Shown here in pieces: positions 1-8,641 of a stretch of 64,000 nucleotides of DNA. The notes under the pieces are model-generated. The model was not told the DNA's origin. It saw nothing but the letters and a program-made list of their open reading frames with translations, and did no database searches. How positions within the stretch are numbered: the first letter of the stretch is position 1; each line of letters starts with the position of its first letter. The position numbers were made by a program, and so were the translations under genes. This DNA comes from CAZLBC01 sp964557575 (lineage in GTDB: Bacteria; Planctomycetota; Phycisphaerae; SM23-33). Where the stretch lies: positions 22,009-86,008 of the forward strand of contig CAZLBC010000012.1 in assembly GCA_964557575.1 (NCBI GenBank), written 5' to 3'.

Positions 1-55
1 TCTCCGCCGTCAAGCGAAATGATTTCCTGAAAGAGCCCGTCTCGTCGCGAACCAT
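1..55 (-). CDS. Possible start of a further gene, cut by the window edge
   Basis: An ATG on the minus strand at 55 opens a reading frame (MVRDETGSFRKSFRLTAE) that stays open to the edge of the window. A purine-rich stretch precedes it, but it lies only one base from the ATG, which is poor spacing. It would be the next gene after the permease/binding-protein fusion. Eighteen residues are too few to assign a family, and this may be chance. Confidence 0.25.
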   Translation of the reverse strand, partial: MVRDETGSFRKSFRLTAE

Positions 56-60
56 ACCCC

Positions 61-2340
61 CTACCACTGGGGGGGAAGGAAATCCTCCACATTTTCGCGC
101 GTTATGATTATCTTCCGCAGGTAGTAGATCGGGCGGTCGACAGTCCCGCCCCGAAACCACCGGGCCGCTATCTCTACGGGCAGCGCCCCGTCCGCCTCGG
201 CGGACTGGTAGGTGATCGCGTGCAGCCGGCCTTTTTTGATAAAATCAAGCCCGGTGCCGCTCGAACCGGCGGAAATACACACAATGTCGCCCCGGCCCGC
301 CTCTTTCAGCGCCTCGATAATGCCGATCTGGGCCTTGGAATCGTCTGCACTGACTATACCCTTGAGCCGGTCGCCGAATTCGTTTAGCCAGGCCGACACC
401 TGTCTCTTGGTCTTCTCGGCATCCAGATCGGTCGTCTGCATATCCAGGCACGTCATCTTCGGCGCAACCTCCTTCAATTGGGACACGACGCTCCACGTCC
501 TGGACAGGAAACAACTGGTTCCCGCAACGTGCCGCACGATACAGTAGCCCCCTTCGCCCTTCATTTTTCGCGAGAATTCCCGGGCCAGCATCCTCATCTG
601 CCCCCAGTCGTCCGGTCCGGTCCAGGTGATGACATACCGGTGTCCCTCGTCGACCGGCAGCAGGTTGCTCGCGATAGTGGGAATACCGGCATCGTGGAGT
701 TTCTTGAGCATCGGGACGGCACCCTTGGCATCCACCGGCGTTATGATCACCATGTCGGGCCTTTGGGCGATGGCCTGCTGCACCTGGTCCATCTGGAGCT
801 TGTTGTCGTTTCCCGCCTCCATCATAACCAGTTCCATCCCGTACAGATCTGCCAGGCGCCGCATACCGTTCCGGTAACCCGTCCAGTAGGGATGGTCCAT
901 GTACTGGAGCGATATGACCTTTTTGCCCCGGGGACCGTCACCGGGGCTGTCCGGCAAGGGCAGCTTCGGCGTATCCCATCCGGCGTAGACATAGTCGTAC
1001 CAGTGCAGCAGGTCGTCCCGGGGCAACGATTCGGGGTCGTCGGGCCGGGCAGGAGCCTCGAGAGGTGAATGGTCGATCCAGATCAGCGGCTGGCCGTCGG
1101 TGGCCTTCAATTCCCGGGGATCGAAATCACGCGGCGCGGAAACGGATCCGCCGGGACCGGCCCCCGGGGAGGCGTGGTAGACGGTATACGTCCACATGGC
1201 GACGATCGCAACGATCGCGACACAGGCAACCGCGGATATGCATACGATGGCGAGCGTGTTTTCTTTTTTCCGGGGAGTCATTTCTTCCTGTTCCGTCCTT
1301 TCCGCCTGCAGGGAGTCGAATTCCTTCAGCAGTTCCCTGCGCTGTCCTCGTGTTGTTTCCAGCCGGGACATCCGTACCGCATCATAGAGTATCACCGCCG
1401 CCAGCACGGCCCCCTGTGATACCAGCTTAACCGATTTGGAGGCCCCAAGATAACTCAGGCCGTTGGTCAGGCAGTTGAGCATAAAGAGGGCCACGACGCT
1501 CATGACCGCGCTTCCCCTCCCGCCGGCCATGGACGTGCCCCCGACGATGACCGCCGCAACCACCAGCATGAGGGTCTTGGCCCCCAGGTTCGGCATGGCA
1601 GTGTTCTGACCGAGGGCGGTCACCACGCCGCCCATGGTCGACAAAACACCGGAGAGTACGAAGACCCCGATAACATATCGGTCGACCGCAATCCCCGCAT
1701 GCCATGCCGCTTCGGCATTCCCCCCGATCAAAAACAGGTTTCTGCCCGCGCGCGTACGCCTGAGAAACAGCTCAACCGCCGCCACCGGCAGAAACACCAT
1801 CAGCACGCGGGGCGACCAGGGCATCATGGGATCGAGCATACCCACCACACTCATGCCCTCATCCGCGTCCGCCAGCGAGACGCTTCCCCCGCCGAGTATG
1901 ATGCGGGTCAGTCCGACCAGGATGGTCATCATGCCCAGAGTGACGATGAAGGAATTAATCCGCGCCTTCGCCACCAGGATGCCGTTGACCAGGCCGATAC
2001 CGCCGCCGATGCACGACACGGCCAGTAGCGTCCCGGGCCACCCCAGCGCGGGCTGAAGATACATCACGCACGCGCCGCCGATACCCATCGCGGCACCCAC
2101 TGAAAGATCGAGGTGGCCCATCAGCAGCACGAGGGTAAACGCGACGGCCGCAAAGGCATCAGTGCTTGTCGCCCGGAGCATATTACCGATATTGAACCAG
2201 GTCGGAAAGACTCCCGGCAGGAGGGCGGACATGAGGCCGAATATCGCCGCGGTCATCAGCAGCAACCGCAGGCGGTACAGCCAGTCACCGATCCCCCATC
2301 GGCGGTGTCCGTTCGCGATGTTGTCATGCAGTTGGTTCAT
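61..2340 (-). CDS. Ribose-type ABC permease fused to a tethered periplasmic sugar-binding domain
   Basis: This is the last gene of a three-gene sugar importer. Residues 25-325 are a complete RbsC/BPD_transp_2 permease with many membrane segments and the family motif GGTSMAGGRGS near residue 267. A charged cytoplasmic linker (326-360) leads to one extra membrane helix at about 362-388 and a Pro/Gly-rich spacer. Residues 474-755 are an RbsB-like periplasmic binding protein domain, recognisable from MVIITPVDAKGAVPM and the following GIPTIASN. In the usual arrangement the binding protein is a separate secreted polypeptide with its own signal peptide. Here no separate binding-protein gene is present in the operon, so the fused domain probably replaces it. 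The topology fits: the permease C-terminus is cytoplasmic, and the extra helix would carry the binding domain to the periplasm. The substrate is unknown. Confidence 0.88.
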   Translation of the reverse strand: MNQLHDNIANGHRRWGIGDWLYRLRLLLMTAAIFGLMSALLPGVFPTWFNIGNMLRATSTDAFAAVAFTLVLLMGHLDLSVGAAMGIGGACVMYLQPALGWPGTLLAVSCIGGGIGLVNGILVAKARINSFIVTLGMMTILVGLTRIILGGGSVSLADADEGMSVVGMLDPMMPWSPRVLMVFLPVAAVELFLRRTRAGRNLFLIGGNAEAAWHAGIAVDRYVIGVFVLSGVLSTMGGVVTALGQNTAMPNLGAKTLMLVVAAVIVGGTSMAGGRGSAVMSVVALFMLNCLTNGLSYLGASKSVKLVSQGAVLAAVILYDAVRMSRLETTRGQRRELLKEFDSLQAERTEQEEMTPRKKENTLAIVCISAVACVAIVAIVAMWTYTVYHASPGAGPGGSVSAPRDFDPRELKATDGQPLIWIDHSPLEAPARPDDPESLPRDDLLHWYDYVYAGWDTPKLPLPDSPGDGPRGKKVISLQYMDHPYWTGYRNGMRRLADLYGMELVMMEAGNDNKLQMDQVQQAIAQRPDMVIITPVDAKGAVPMLKKLHDAGIPTIASNLLPVDEGHRYVITWTGPDDWGQMRMLAREFSRKMKGEGGYCIVRHVAGTSCFLSRTWSVVSQLKEVAPKMTCLDMQTTDLDAEKTKRQVSAWLNEFGDRLKGIVSADDSKAQIGIIEALKEAGRGDIVCISAGSSGTGLDFIKKGRLHAITYQSAEADGALPVEIAARWFRGGTVDRPIYYLRKIIITRENVEDFLPPQW

Positions 2341-2349
2341 TTACGCGGC

Positions 2350-3354
2350 TCATTCACCGTCCCTGCCCCCCTTGCGCAGAAACCAGGAACTCAATCCGAC
2401 CACGGCGATAAAGATGCCGCCCCGTATGAGATATTGCTCATCCTGGCCGATACCGGGCAGCAGGGGCATCACGTTTCCCAGGAGCCCGATCACGAGCACC
2501 CCGCCGACGACGCCGATCGTGCTGCCGCGCCCGCCGCTCAGGGTCGTCCCGCCGATCACCACGGCGGTGATCGCCTGAAAATCATAGGTCAGCCCGCTTT
2601 CGACGTCGCCGTACATGTTGAAACTGGTCATAATGATCCCCCCGAGGGCGGCGGCGAAACCGGAAATCGCGAAGGCGGTCGCGATGACCCCGCCCACCGG
2701 AATACCGCTCAGTTTGGCCGCCGCGGAGGAGGCACCGGTGAGTTTGACCTTTTTGCCGAAACCGGTACGGCTGCGGAGGAAATACGTCACCGTCGCCATC
2801 GCGACAAACAGGACGACCGCCAGGGGCACCGCCCCGCCTATGTCCGCCCGGTAGAGGCCGGCAAAAAGGCTGCCCGGGACCGTTCCTTCGTCGACGTATA
2901 CCCAGGTTCCCCCGTACGCCCAGCGGGTAATCCCATCCGCCAGGGACATGACCGCGAGTGTCCAGATAATGGGATTGAGCCTGAAGTAGCCGATTACGAT
3001 TCCGTTAACCAGGCCGATCAAGGTTCCGGCGGCCAGCCCCCCCACGAGGGCCACGACAAATCCCCCGGGGAGCAGAACCACGGACACGATGCCCGAAACC
3101 GCCATCATCGCCGGGATGGACAGGTCCACGTACCGGCCGCAGCAGGTGACGAACGACAGGCCCAGGGAGACGATGCCCAGTATCGACACGTCCTTCACCG
3201 CCTGGAGCAGTTTCTCCGCCTTCCAGAACTCGTCGGAAAGATACCGCCCGATCAGCAGCAGCACCAGCGCGACGGCGTATATGCCCAGGATCGCCAGGAG
3301 CCCCGAAAGGCCGCTTTTTCCCCCCTGCAGGCGCGCGGTATTCGATCGATTCAT
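2350..3354 (-). CDS. Ribose-type ABC transporter permease
   Basis: A 334-residue integral membrane protein of the RbsC/XylH family (BPD_transp_2). It has about eight to ten hydrophobic helices and the conserved motif GGTTLSGGRGSTIG near the C-terminal third. It overlaps the upstream ATPase gene by four bases and ends nine bases before the permease/binding-protein fusion, so the three are one operon. It would form a permease heterodimer with the permease half of the fusion protein. Carbohydrate or a related polyol or nucleoside is the likely substrate class, and the sequence alone cannot narrow it. Confidence 0.9.
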   Translation of the reverse strand: MNRSNTARLQGGKSGLSGLLAILGIYAVALVLLLIGRYLSDEFWKAEKLLQAVKDVSILGIVSLGLSFVTCCGRYVDLSIPAMMAVSGIVSVVLLPGGFVVALVGGLAAGTLIGLVNGIVIGYFRLNPIIWTLAVMSLADGITRWAYGGTWVYVDEGTVPGSLFAGLYRADIGGAVPLAVVLFVAMATVTYFLRSRTGFGKKVKLTGASSAAAKLSGIPVGGVIATAFAISGFAAALGGIIMTSFNMYGDVESGLTYDFQAITAVVIGGTTLSGGRGSTIGVVGGVLVIGLLGNVMPLLPGIGQDEQYLIRGGIFIAVVGLSSWFLRKGGRDGE

Positions 3355-4880
3355 GCCGACAGCAACTCCCCTTCCCCGTTCGCGGCGAGCAAGAGGTGCT
3401 CTTCGGTGCAGCGGGCCCGCTCGGCTTCGCCGATGATGCGTCCCTGCCGCAGGATGAGGACGCGGTCGGAAAGACCGACAAGTTCCGGCAGATCGCTCGA
3501 TATAAGAATGACCCCCCTGCCCCGGTCGGCGATGTCCGCGACAGCCCGGTGTATGACGGCCTTTGCGTTCACGTCGACCCCCCTCGTTGGCTCGTCAAGA
3601 ATGAGCACCTTCGGCTCTGACGCCAGCCATTTCGCCAGGAGACCCTTCTGCTGGTTGCCCCCCGAAAAGTTCACCATCTCGCGCCGGGGCTCCGGGGGAG
3701 ATATCCCCAGAGACGCAATCATGTCTCCCACGATTCTCCGCCCCGGCCCCGGGCGATAGACGCCGCAACTGCAGTGGCGGGGGATGATCGCGGAGAGGAT
3801 ATTCTCTCCCATGGTCAGCCGCAGGGCGAGGCCCTCGTTCTTCCGGTCCTCGGGCAGGTAGACCAGGCCCTTTCGCACCGCGGCGGGATAATCGCGGGGC
3901 GTGATGTCCTCCCCGTCCAGGATGACCGCACCGTCGTCGAGGGGATCGATCCCGCAGGCGGACCGGGCCAGCTCGCTCCGGCCGGCGCCGTTGAGGCCAC
4001 AGATGCCGAGAATCTCACCGCGGCGGAGCTGCAGCGACGCCTTGTGAAAAAAACCGTAGCGGGTCAACCCGACTGTTTCGAATAATACGGGCCCGGGCGC
4101 TCGTGTTCTTTTCGCGTACAGGTCGGACATCGCGCCCCCGACCATCAGTTCCACCAGCCGCGTGCTGTCCACGTCCCCGATCGCACAGGTATCCACGCGC
4201 CGCCCGTCCCGCATGATTGTTACCCGGTCGGCAATACGGAAGACTTCCGGCAAGTGGTGGGAAATATAGATAATCGCCAGGCCGCGGTTTTTCAGCGATC
4301 GGATAATGCCGAAGAGCCGCTCGACTTCTTCCCGCGACAGGGACGAGGTCGGCTCATCCATCACGAGCACACGCGGTTCGGCGGAAAGTACTTTGGCTAT
4401 TTCCACCAACTGGGCCTCGTGCCGGCTCAACTCCCCGACCTCGGTCAGGGGGTCCACATCGAGACCGACCATATCGAGCCACCGCCGCGCTTCGTCGAAC
4501 AAGGCCCGGCGGTCCAGGATCCCCCCCCATCGACGCGGGAGCCGACCCGCGAGAATGTTCTCCGCCACGGAGACGGGAGCGGCAAGGCTCAACTCCTGGT
4601 AGACCATGCCGATCCCGCTGCGCCGAGCCACGGCGGGCGAACGCAGATCCACTTCCCGCCCCCCCAGCCGTATCGTGCCCGTGTAATCGTCGAACGATCC
4701 GGCCAGCGTTTTCATGAGGGTGGATTTCCCCGCCCCGTTTTCACCCATGATGGCGTGTACTTCTCCCGCCCGGGCACTGAAATCAACGTTATCCACGGCA
4801 AGGGTGCCCGGGAAACGTTTGCTGACCGCCGACATCTCGATTACGATACCGGGTTCAGGATGTCTGCGGACATCATTCAT
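3351..4880 (-). CDS. Sugar ABC transporter ATP-binding protein (RbsA/MglA type)
   Basis: A 509-residue protein with two ABC cassettes in tandem, the layout of RbsA, XylG and MglA. The first cassette has a full Walker A (GENGAGKST, about residues 45-53) and Walker B (VLVMDEPTSSL). The second has the degenerate Walker A GLNGAGRSE typical of this family, the signature NFSGGNQQK and a full Walker B (VLILDEPTRGVDV). It powers the two permease partners encoded downstream. The gene starts 45 bases after the fumarase beta gene, so the importer may be cotranscribed with a C4-acid enzyme. Confidence 0.93.
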   Translation of the reverse strand: MNDVRRHPEPGIVIEMSAVSKRFPGTLAVDNVDFSARAGEVHAIMGENGAGKSTLMKTLAGSFDDYTGTIRLGGREVDLRSPAVARRSGIGMVYQELSLAAPVSVAENILAGRLPRRWGGILDRRALFDEARRWLDMVGLDVDPLTEVGELSRHEAQLVEIAKVLSAEPRVLVMDEPTSSLSREEVERLFGIIRSLKNRGLAIIYISHHLPEVFRIADRVTIMRDGRRVDTCAIGDVDSTRLVELMVGGAMSDLYAKRTRAPGPVLFETVGLTRYGFFHKASLQLRRGEILGICGLNGAGRSELARSACGIDPLDDGAVILDGEDITPRDYPAAVRKGLVYLPEDRKNEGLALRLTMGENILSAIIPRHCSCGVYRPGPGRRIVGDMIASLGISPPEPRREMVNFSGGNQQKGLLAKWLASEPKVLILDEPTRGVDVNAKAVIHRAVADIADRGRGVILISSDLPELVGLSDRVLILRQGRIIGEAERARCTEEHLLLAANGEGELLSA

Positions 4881-4925
4881 TCTCGTGAATCCGTCCTCTT
4901 GCGGCGTCAGGCCTGCCGATAGCGG

Positions 4926-5528
4926 TCAGGCATCGCCTTTGTTCCGGTCACGTTCCCGCACTATCGCGGCGGCCCGCTCTTCGGCCGCGCGCCGTATCTC
5001 GCGGTGCAGGTCATCTCCACCGGCATCTACGGTAACGATCGCCGGGAAATGCTCAATATCCAGCACCCATATCGCCTCGGGAATGCCGAATTCCTCAAGG
5101 AGGTACACATCCTCAACCCGGCGCACGCATCGGGCAAGTACGGCAGCCAACCCGCCGGTCGCGTGAAAGTAGGCGGCGGCATGCGCCCGGCAGGCCGCGA
5201 TCGTGGTCTCACCCATACCGCCCTTACCCATGATACCGGCGGGACCGTACGTCTCGATCACGTCCGCTTCGTAGGGCTCCTCGCGCATGCTCGTCGTCGG
5301 TCCGGCCGAAATCACTTCCCAGCCGTCCGGGGTCCGTTTCATGATCGGACCGCAGTGATAGATGATCGACCGGGACAACAGGTCGCCCAGAAATGCCGGC
5401 TTGTGTTCAACCATATACTTGTGGGCCATGTCCCGTGCCGTAACAATCCTGCCGCTGATCGACACCTCGTCGCCGGCATGGAGTGCCCGGATCGCCTCCG
5501 GGGACGCCGGAAGCTGCAGGTCAATCAT
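4926..5528 (-). CDS. Class I fumarase / tartrate dehydratase, beta subunit
   Basis: This 200-residue protein matches the C-terminal (beta) half of class I [4Fe-4S] fumarases, with the characteristic motifs SGRIVTARDMAH, GPIMKR, GPTTSMR and GKGGMG. With the alpha subunit it would convert fumarate and malate, or act on L-tartrate. The ATG overlaps the end of the alpha gene by eight bases, which suggests translational coupling. Two-subunit forms are common in anaerobes and archaea. Separating fumarase from tartrate dehydratase needs a phylogeny. Confidence 0.9.
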   Translation of the reverse strand: MIDLQLPASPEAIRALHAGDEVSISGRIVTARDMAHKYMVEHKPAFLGDLLSRSIIYHCGPIMKRTPDGWEVISAGPTTSMREEPYEADVIETYGPAGIMGKGGMGETTIAACRAHAAAYFHATGGLAAVLARCVRRVEDVYLLEEFGIPEAIWVLDIEHFPAIVTVDAGGDDLHREIRRAAEERAAAIVRERDRNKGDA

Positions 5529-6381
5529 AGGTCACCCCATCCGCGTCCAGCGTCACCCCCCCCCGCCTGAAGGCCCAGCACATGTACGCAATGGAAACGA
5601 AGAAGCTGGCCGGATGCCGCGCCGCGGCACCTATCTTGACACCCAGAACCGTGGTGTTCCCGCCGAGCCCCATGGGGCCGATGCCGAGTTCGTTGAGCCG
5701 GGCAAACAGGTCTTCCTCCAGTTCAGCCAGTACGGCATCGTCGTTGAGGTCATCCAGCCGGCGGAGGAGTTGCTTCTTGGCTAACCGGTGCGAACCGCAC
5801 CGGTCGCCGCCGATACCCACCCCCAGTATACCCGGTGCGCATCCCATCCCCTGGGCCGAAACGACGGCATCGAGTATGCATCTTCTCACGCCCTCAGCAT
5901 CCCGACCCGCTTCCAGCCGCACGTCGGGAAGGGAATACTGCGCGCCGACATTTTCACAGCCGCCGCCCTTCAGCAGCAGCCGTATCCGCAACCGATCACC
6001 GCTCGATTCACGAAAATACATCTGCGGAATTCCCGCTCCCGTTCCGTCGCCGCTGTTGGCCCCGCTGACGGGATCAACGGCGTTCGGGCGGAGGAAATTC
6101 CGGGCGACGGCCGTGCGGACCGCGCCGACGATGTCCCGCCTGATCGTTCCTTCCTGAACGGACGCCGGGCGATCGACGTAAAAAACGGCGGTGCCGGTGT
6201 CCTGGCAGATCGGGACGGACGCCGCCGACGCCAGTGATGCATTCTCCAGCAGGGATCCCAGGATGGTATGCGCCCTCCCGCCGGGCTCCTCGTGTTCCCG
6301 GGCGGCGCGGAGGGCGCCGGTCACGTCGTCCGGCAGGACGGCGGATGTTTTCCTGATCAATTCGACGATTTCTTCAACCAT
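5521..6381 (-). CDS. Class I fumarase / tartrate dehydratase, alpha subunit
   Basis: This 286-residue protein matches the N-terminal, iron-sulfur-binding half of class I fumarases. Visible hallmarks are the cysteine in ICQDTGTAVFYV, the central NSGDGTGAG region, the cysteine after GGGCENVG, and GIGGDRCGS near residue 190. The three spaced cysteines would ligate the catalytic [4Fe-4S] cluster. It is the first gene of the minus-strand run that continues into the sugar importer. A divergent ThuA-like gene begins 126 bases away, so the promoter probably lies in between. Confidence 0.9.
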   Translation of the reverse strand: MVEEIVELIRKTSAVLPDDVTGALRAAREHEEPGGRAHTILGSLLENASLASAASVPICQDTGTAVFYVDRPASVQEGTIRRDIVGAVRTAVARNFLRPNAVDPVSGANSGDGTGAGIPQMYFRESSGDRLRIRLLLKGGGCENVGAQYSLPDVRLEAGRDAEGVRRCILDAVVSAQGMGCAPGILGVGIGGDRCGSHRLAKKQLLRRLDDLNDDAVLAELEEDLFARLNELGIGPMGLGGNTTVLGVKIGAAARHPASFFVSIAYMCWAFRRGGVTLDADGVTYD

Positions 6382-6506
6382 GATCTCACCCGGTACCTTG
6401 CTATTGTCGCAGAAAACGGGGAACCATCAATACCATTTGTCACCTGGCACATGAACCGGCATTCGATTACCATGGAGCGAAATAATGTCTTTTCGAGAGG
6501 ACGAGA

Positions 6507-7313
6507 ATGATGCGAAAAAAAAGCGTGACAGCGCCACTGGTACTGCTGTGGTACCTGGTGCAGACGACATCTCCCGCGGTCGCCGCACCCGGAACCGGGA
6601 AGGCCGCCGCACCCGGCTCACTCAGGATCCACCTGATCGGCTGGTCGCGAGAGTATGCCGCGGACACATCGCTGGCGGCGTGGCAGCAGAACATGGAAAG
6701 GGAATATCGGGTGCGGTTCACCCGTTCCTTCGCCCCGGACAAGTCCCGGAAGCTGCCGGGTCTTGAAGATCTCCGGTCCGCAGATCTCCTGGTCGTCTAC
6801 TGCAGGAGACTCCGCATCCCGAATGACCGGCTGGAGTTGATTCAGGACTACGTGAAATCAGGCCGGCCGGTGCTCGGCATGCGAACCGCCAGCCACGCAT
6901 TCCAGAACTGGCTCGAATTCGACCGGGATGTCTTCGGCGGCAGCTACAACGGACACGGCCCCGACGAAACGGTCAGGATTACGATCCCGAAAACGGCCGC
7001 GGATCATCCGGTTGTTGCAAAGATCACGCCGTGGCAGTGGCGCGGCAAGCTCTACCGTAATGAAAAAAATGCCGAAGACACCATCACGTTGCTGATCGGA
7101 AAAACGGAAAAGGCCTCACCGCCGGTTGCATGGGTACGGGTGCTCAAACGGAAACAGCGCATTTTTTACACCTCGCTCGGCACGCCCGAAGACTTCGAGA
7201 GCCCGCATTTCAACCGGCTTCTGGTCAATGCCGTAACCTGGCTGACCCGCAACGGCCTGGAAAAAACAGTGATTGAGAAGCGTGTTTTTCACCCAAGCCC
7301 CCTGCTAAAATAG
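6507..7313 (+). CDS. Secreted ThuA-like domain protein
   Basis: A 268-residue protein with an N-terminal signal peptide (VTAPLVLLWYLVQ, cleavage near AVAA) and one ThuA-like, glutamine-amidotransferase-like fold. The features seen are SADLLVVY, a segment on whether a flag is set for return (SGRPVLGMRTASHAF), and a late FYTSLGTPEDFESPHF, which is typical of ThuA family members. The amidotransferase cysteine is absent, as is usual in this family. A good ribosome site, GAGAGGACGAGA, precedes the ATG. ThuA proteins are often linked to carbohydrate use in Planctomycetota-like genomes. No substrate can be assigned. Confidence 0.8.
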   Translation: MMRKKSVTAPLVLLWYLVQTTSPAVAAPGTGKAAAPGSLRIHLIGWSREYAADTSLAAWQQNMEREYRVRFTRSFAPDKSRKLPGLEDLRSADLLVVYCRRLRIPNDRLELIQDYVKSGRPVLGMRTASHAFQNWLEFDRDVFGGSYNGHGPDETVRITIPKTAADHPVVAKITPWQWRGKLYRNEKNAEDTITLLIGKTEKASPPVAWVRVLKRKQRIFYTSLGTPEDFESPHFNRLLVNAVTWLTRNGLEKTVIEKRVFHPSPLLK

Positions 7314-7495
7314 TTATCCATTTTACTTGACGGAAAACGACGCTGATTTTATCATTTCAATTCGTGAGACATATTTGTTATATGGTATACTGTTTTATAT
7401 AGCAAATTCATTAGCCATCCCCGTCGCACGCCCGCGCGGCCGGGGATCAGGAGTGAACGGCAGTACGGCCTTCGCTCGATACACTATATCATTCA

Positions 7496-8623
7496 ATGAA
7501 GATGATTTCTCAGTACGGCAATCACCGCGGATTCGAAACATTCGTGACCGCCGAGGCATCGCCTGACCTCCCCTTTTCCCGGGCCGTGGACTCGCTGTTC
7601 GAACGGTACGACGCGATTCTGGAAGCCAACGACCTTTCGGCAGACTCCGGCGTATTCACACGTTTTCATGTCAGCGATACGGTGACGCAGGCGGAAGAGT
7701 TAACCGCCGCGCTGAAACCGCGCTTACGGGATACCATGACCGCGATCGTCCAGCAACCGCCCGCCTCGGGAAGCAAGATCGCCCTGGAAGCCTATCACAT
7801 GGGCTGCCGGGAGGGCCGGTTCGAGAAGCTGATGAACGGGGAAAGCCTCGTGGTCCATCACGGGAATTACCGGTCGCTCTGGGGATCCATGGTGCCGGGA
7901 AGCAACGGCACCCCTTATAACCAGACCAATACCATCCTCGAAAACCTCTCCGAAACCATCAGCCACTTCGAGGGCACGGTGAAGGACAACGTCGTGCGGA
8001 CGTGGTTTTTCGTCCGCGACATAGACAACAACTACAAGGGGATGGTCGACGCCCGGCGAGAGTGGTTCGAGCGATCGGGCATGACGAAGGATACGCACTA
8101 CATCGCCTCCACCGGCATCGAGGGTTGTTTCCGGCGTCCTTCCTGCACGGTGCTGCTGAACTATCTGGCCGTCTTGGGACTCTCCCCCGAACAGGTCGAA
8201 TTCATGAGCGCCCTGGACCACCTCTGTCCCACCCATGATTACGGCGTCACCTTTGAGCGGGGCACGCGGATCACCTACGGGGATCGGTCCCACTTTTACA
8301 TTTCAGGCACCGCGAGTATCGACAGCACGGGGGCGGTAATGCACTGCGGCGACGTGATAAAACAGGCGGGGAGAACGATCGAGAACATGAACGCTCTCCT
8401 GGAAAACCACGGGGCCACCCTGGAAGACATGAAGCTGGTGGTCGTATACCTGCGGGACGGATCGGACTATACCATGGTGGAACGGTTCCTCCGGGACCAC
8501 CTGCCGGCCGGCGCCGCCTCTGTCATCGTTATCGCGCCGGTATGCCGGCCCGAGTGGCTCATCGAGATGGACGGGGTCGCGATTACCGGCGCCGGTGATG
8601 AACGATTCGATTCGTTCTGCTGA
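7496..8623 (+). CDS. Double RidA-fold protein (FkbO/Hyg5 chorismatase-like architecture)
   Basis: This 375-residue protein has a clear YjgF/RidA-like C-terminal half (about 240-370) with YISGTASIDSTGAVMHCGDV, an NMNALLENHGATLEDM helix and a final CRPEWLIEMDGVAI strand. The N-terminal half carries a second, more divergent copy (DNVVRTWFFVRDI around 160-175). The size and two-domain layout resemble FkbO/Hyg5-type chorismatases, which have two RidA-like subdomains, but I cannot confirm the chorismate-binding residues. No clear ribosome site precedes the first ATG, so the start could be the ATG six bases downstream. It stands alone, convergent with the URO-D-like gene. Confidence 0.65.
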   Translation: MKMISQYGNHRGFETFVTAEASPDLPFSRAVDSLFERYDAILEANDLSADSGVFTRFHVSDTVTQAEELTAALKPRLRDTMTAIVQQPPASGSKIALEAYHMGCREGRFEKLMNGESLVVHHGNYRSLWGSMVPGSNGTPYNQTNTILENLSETISHFEGTVKDNVVRTWFFVRDIDNNYKGMVDARREWFERSGMTKDTHYIASTGIEGCFRRPSCTVLLNYLAVLGLSPEQVEFMSALDHLCPTHDYGVTFERGTRITYGDRSHFYISGTASIDSTGAVMHCGDVIKQAGRTIENMNALLENHGATLEDMKLVVVYLRDGSDYTMVERFLRDHLPAGAASVIVIAPVCRPEWLIEMDGVAITGAGDERFDSFC

Positions 8624-8641
8624 TGACCCGACACGGGCGTT

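Noticed and set aside
2113..3759. Long plus-strand open frame over the permease genes
   Set aside because: It is the shadow of the real minus-strand transporter genes in G+C-rich DNA. Its translation is low in complexity, with no domain.
7417..7447. Inverted repeat ATCCCCG ... CGGGGAT before the RidA-like gene
   Set aside because: Only seven bases on each side, no T-run, and no similarity to a known riboswitch or attenuator. Possibly a weak terminator of the ThuA-like gene.
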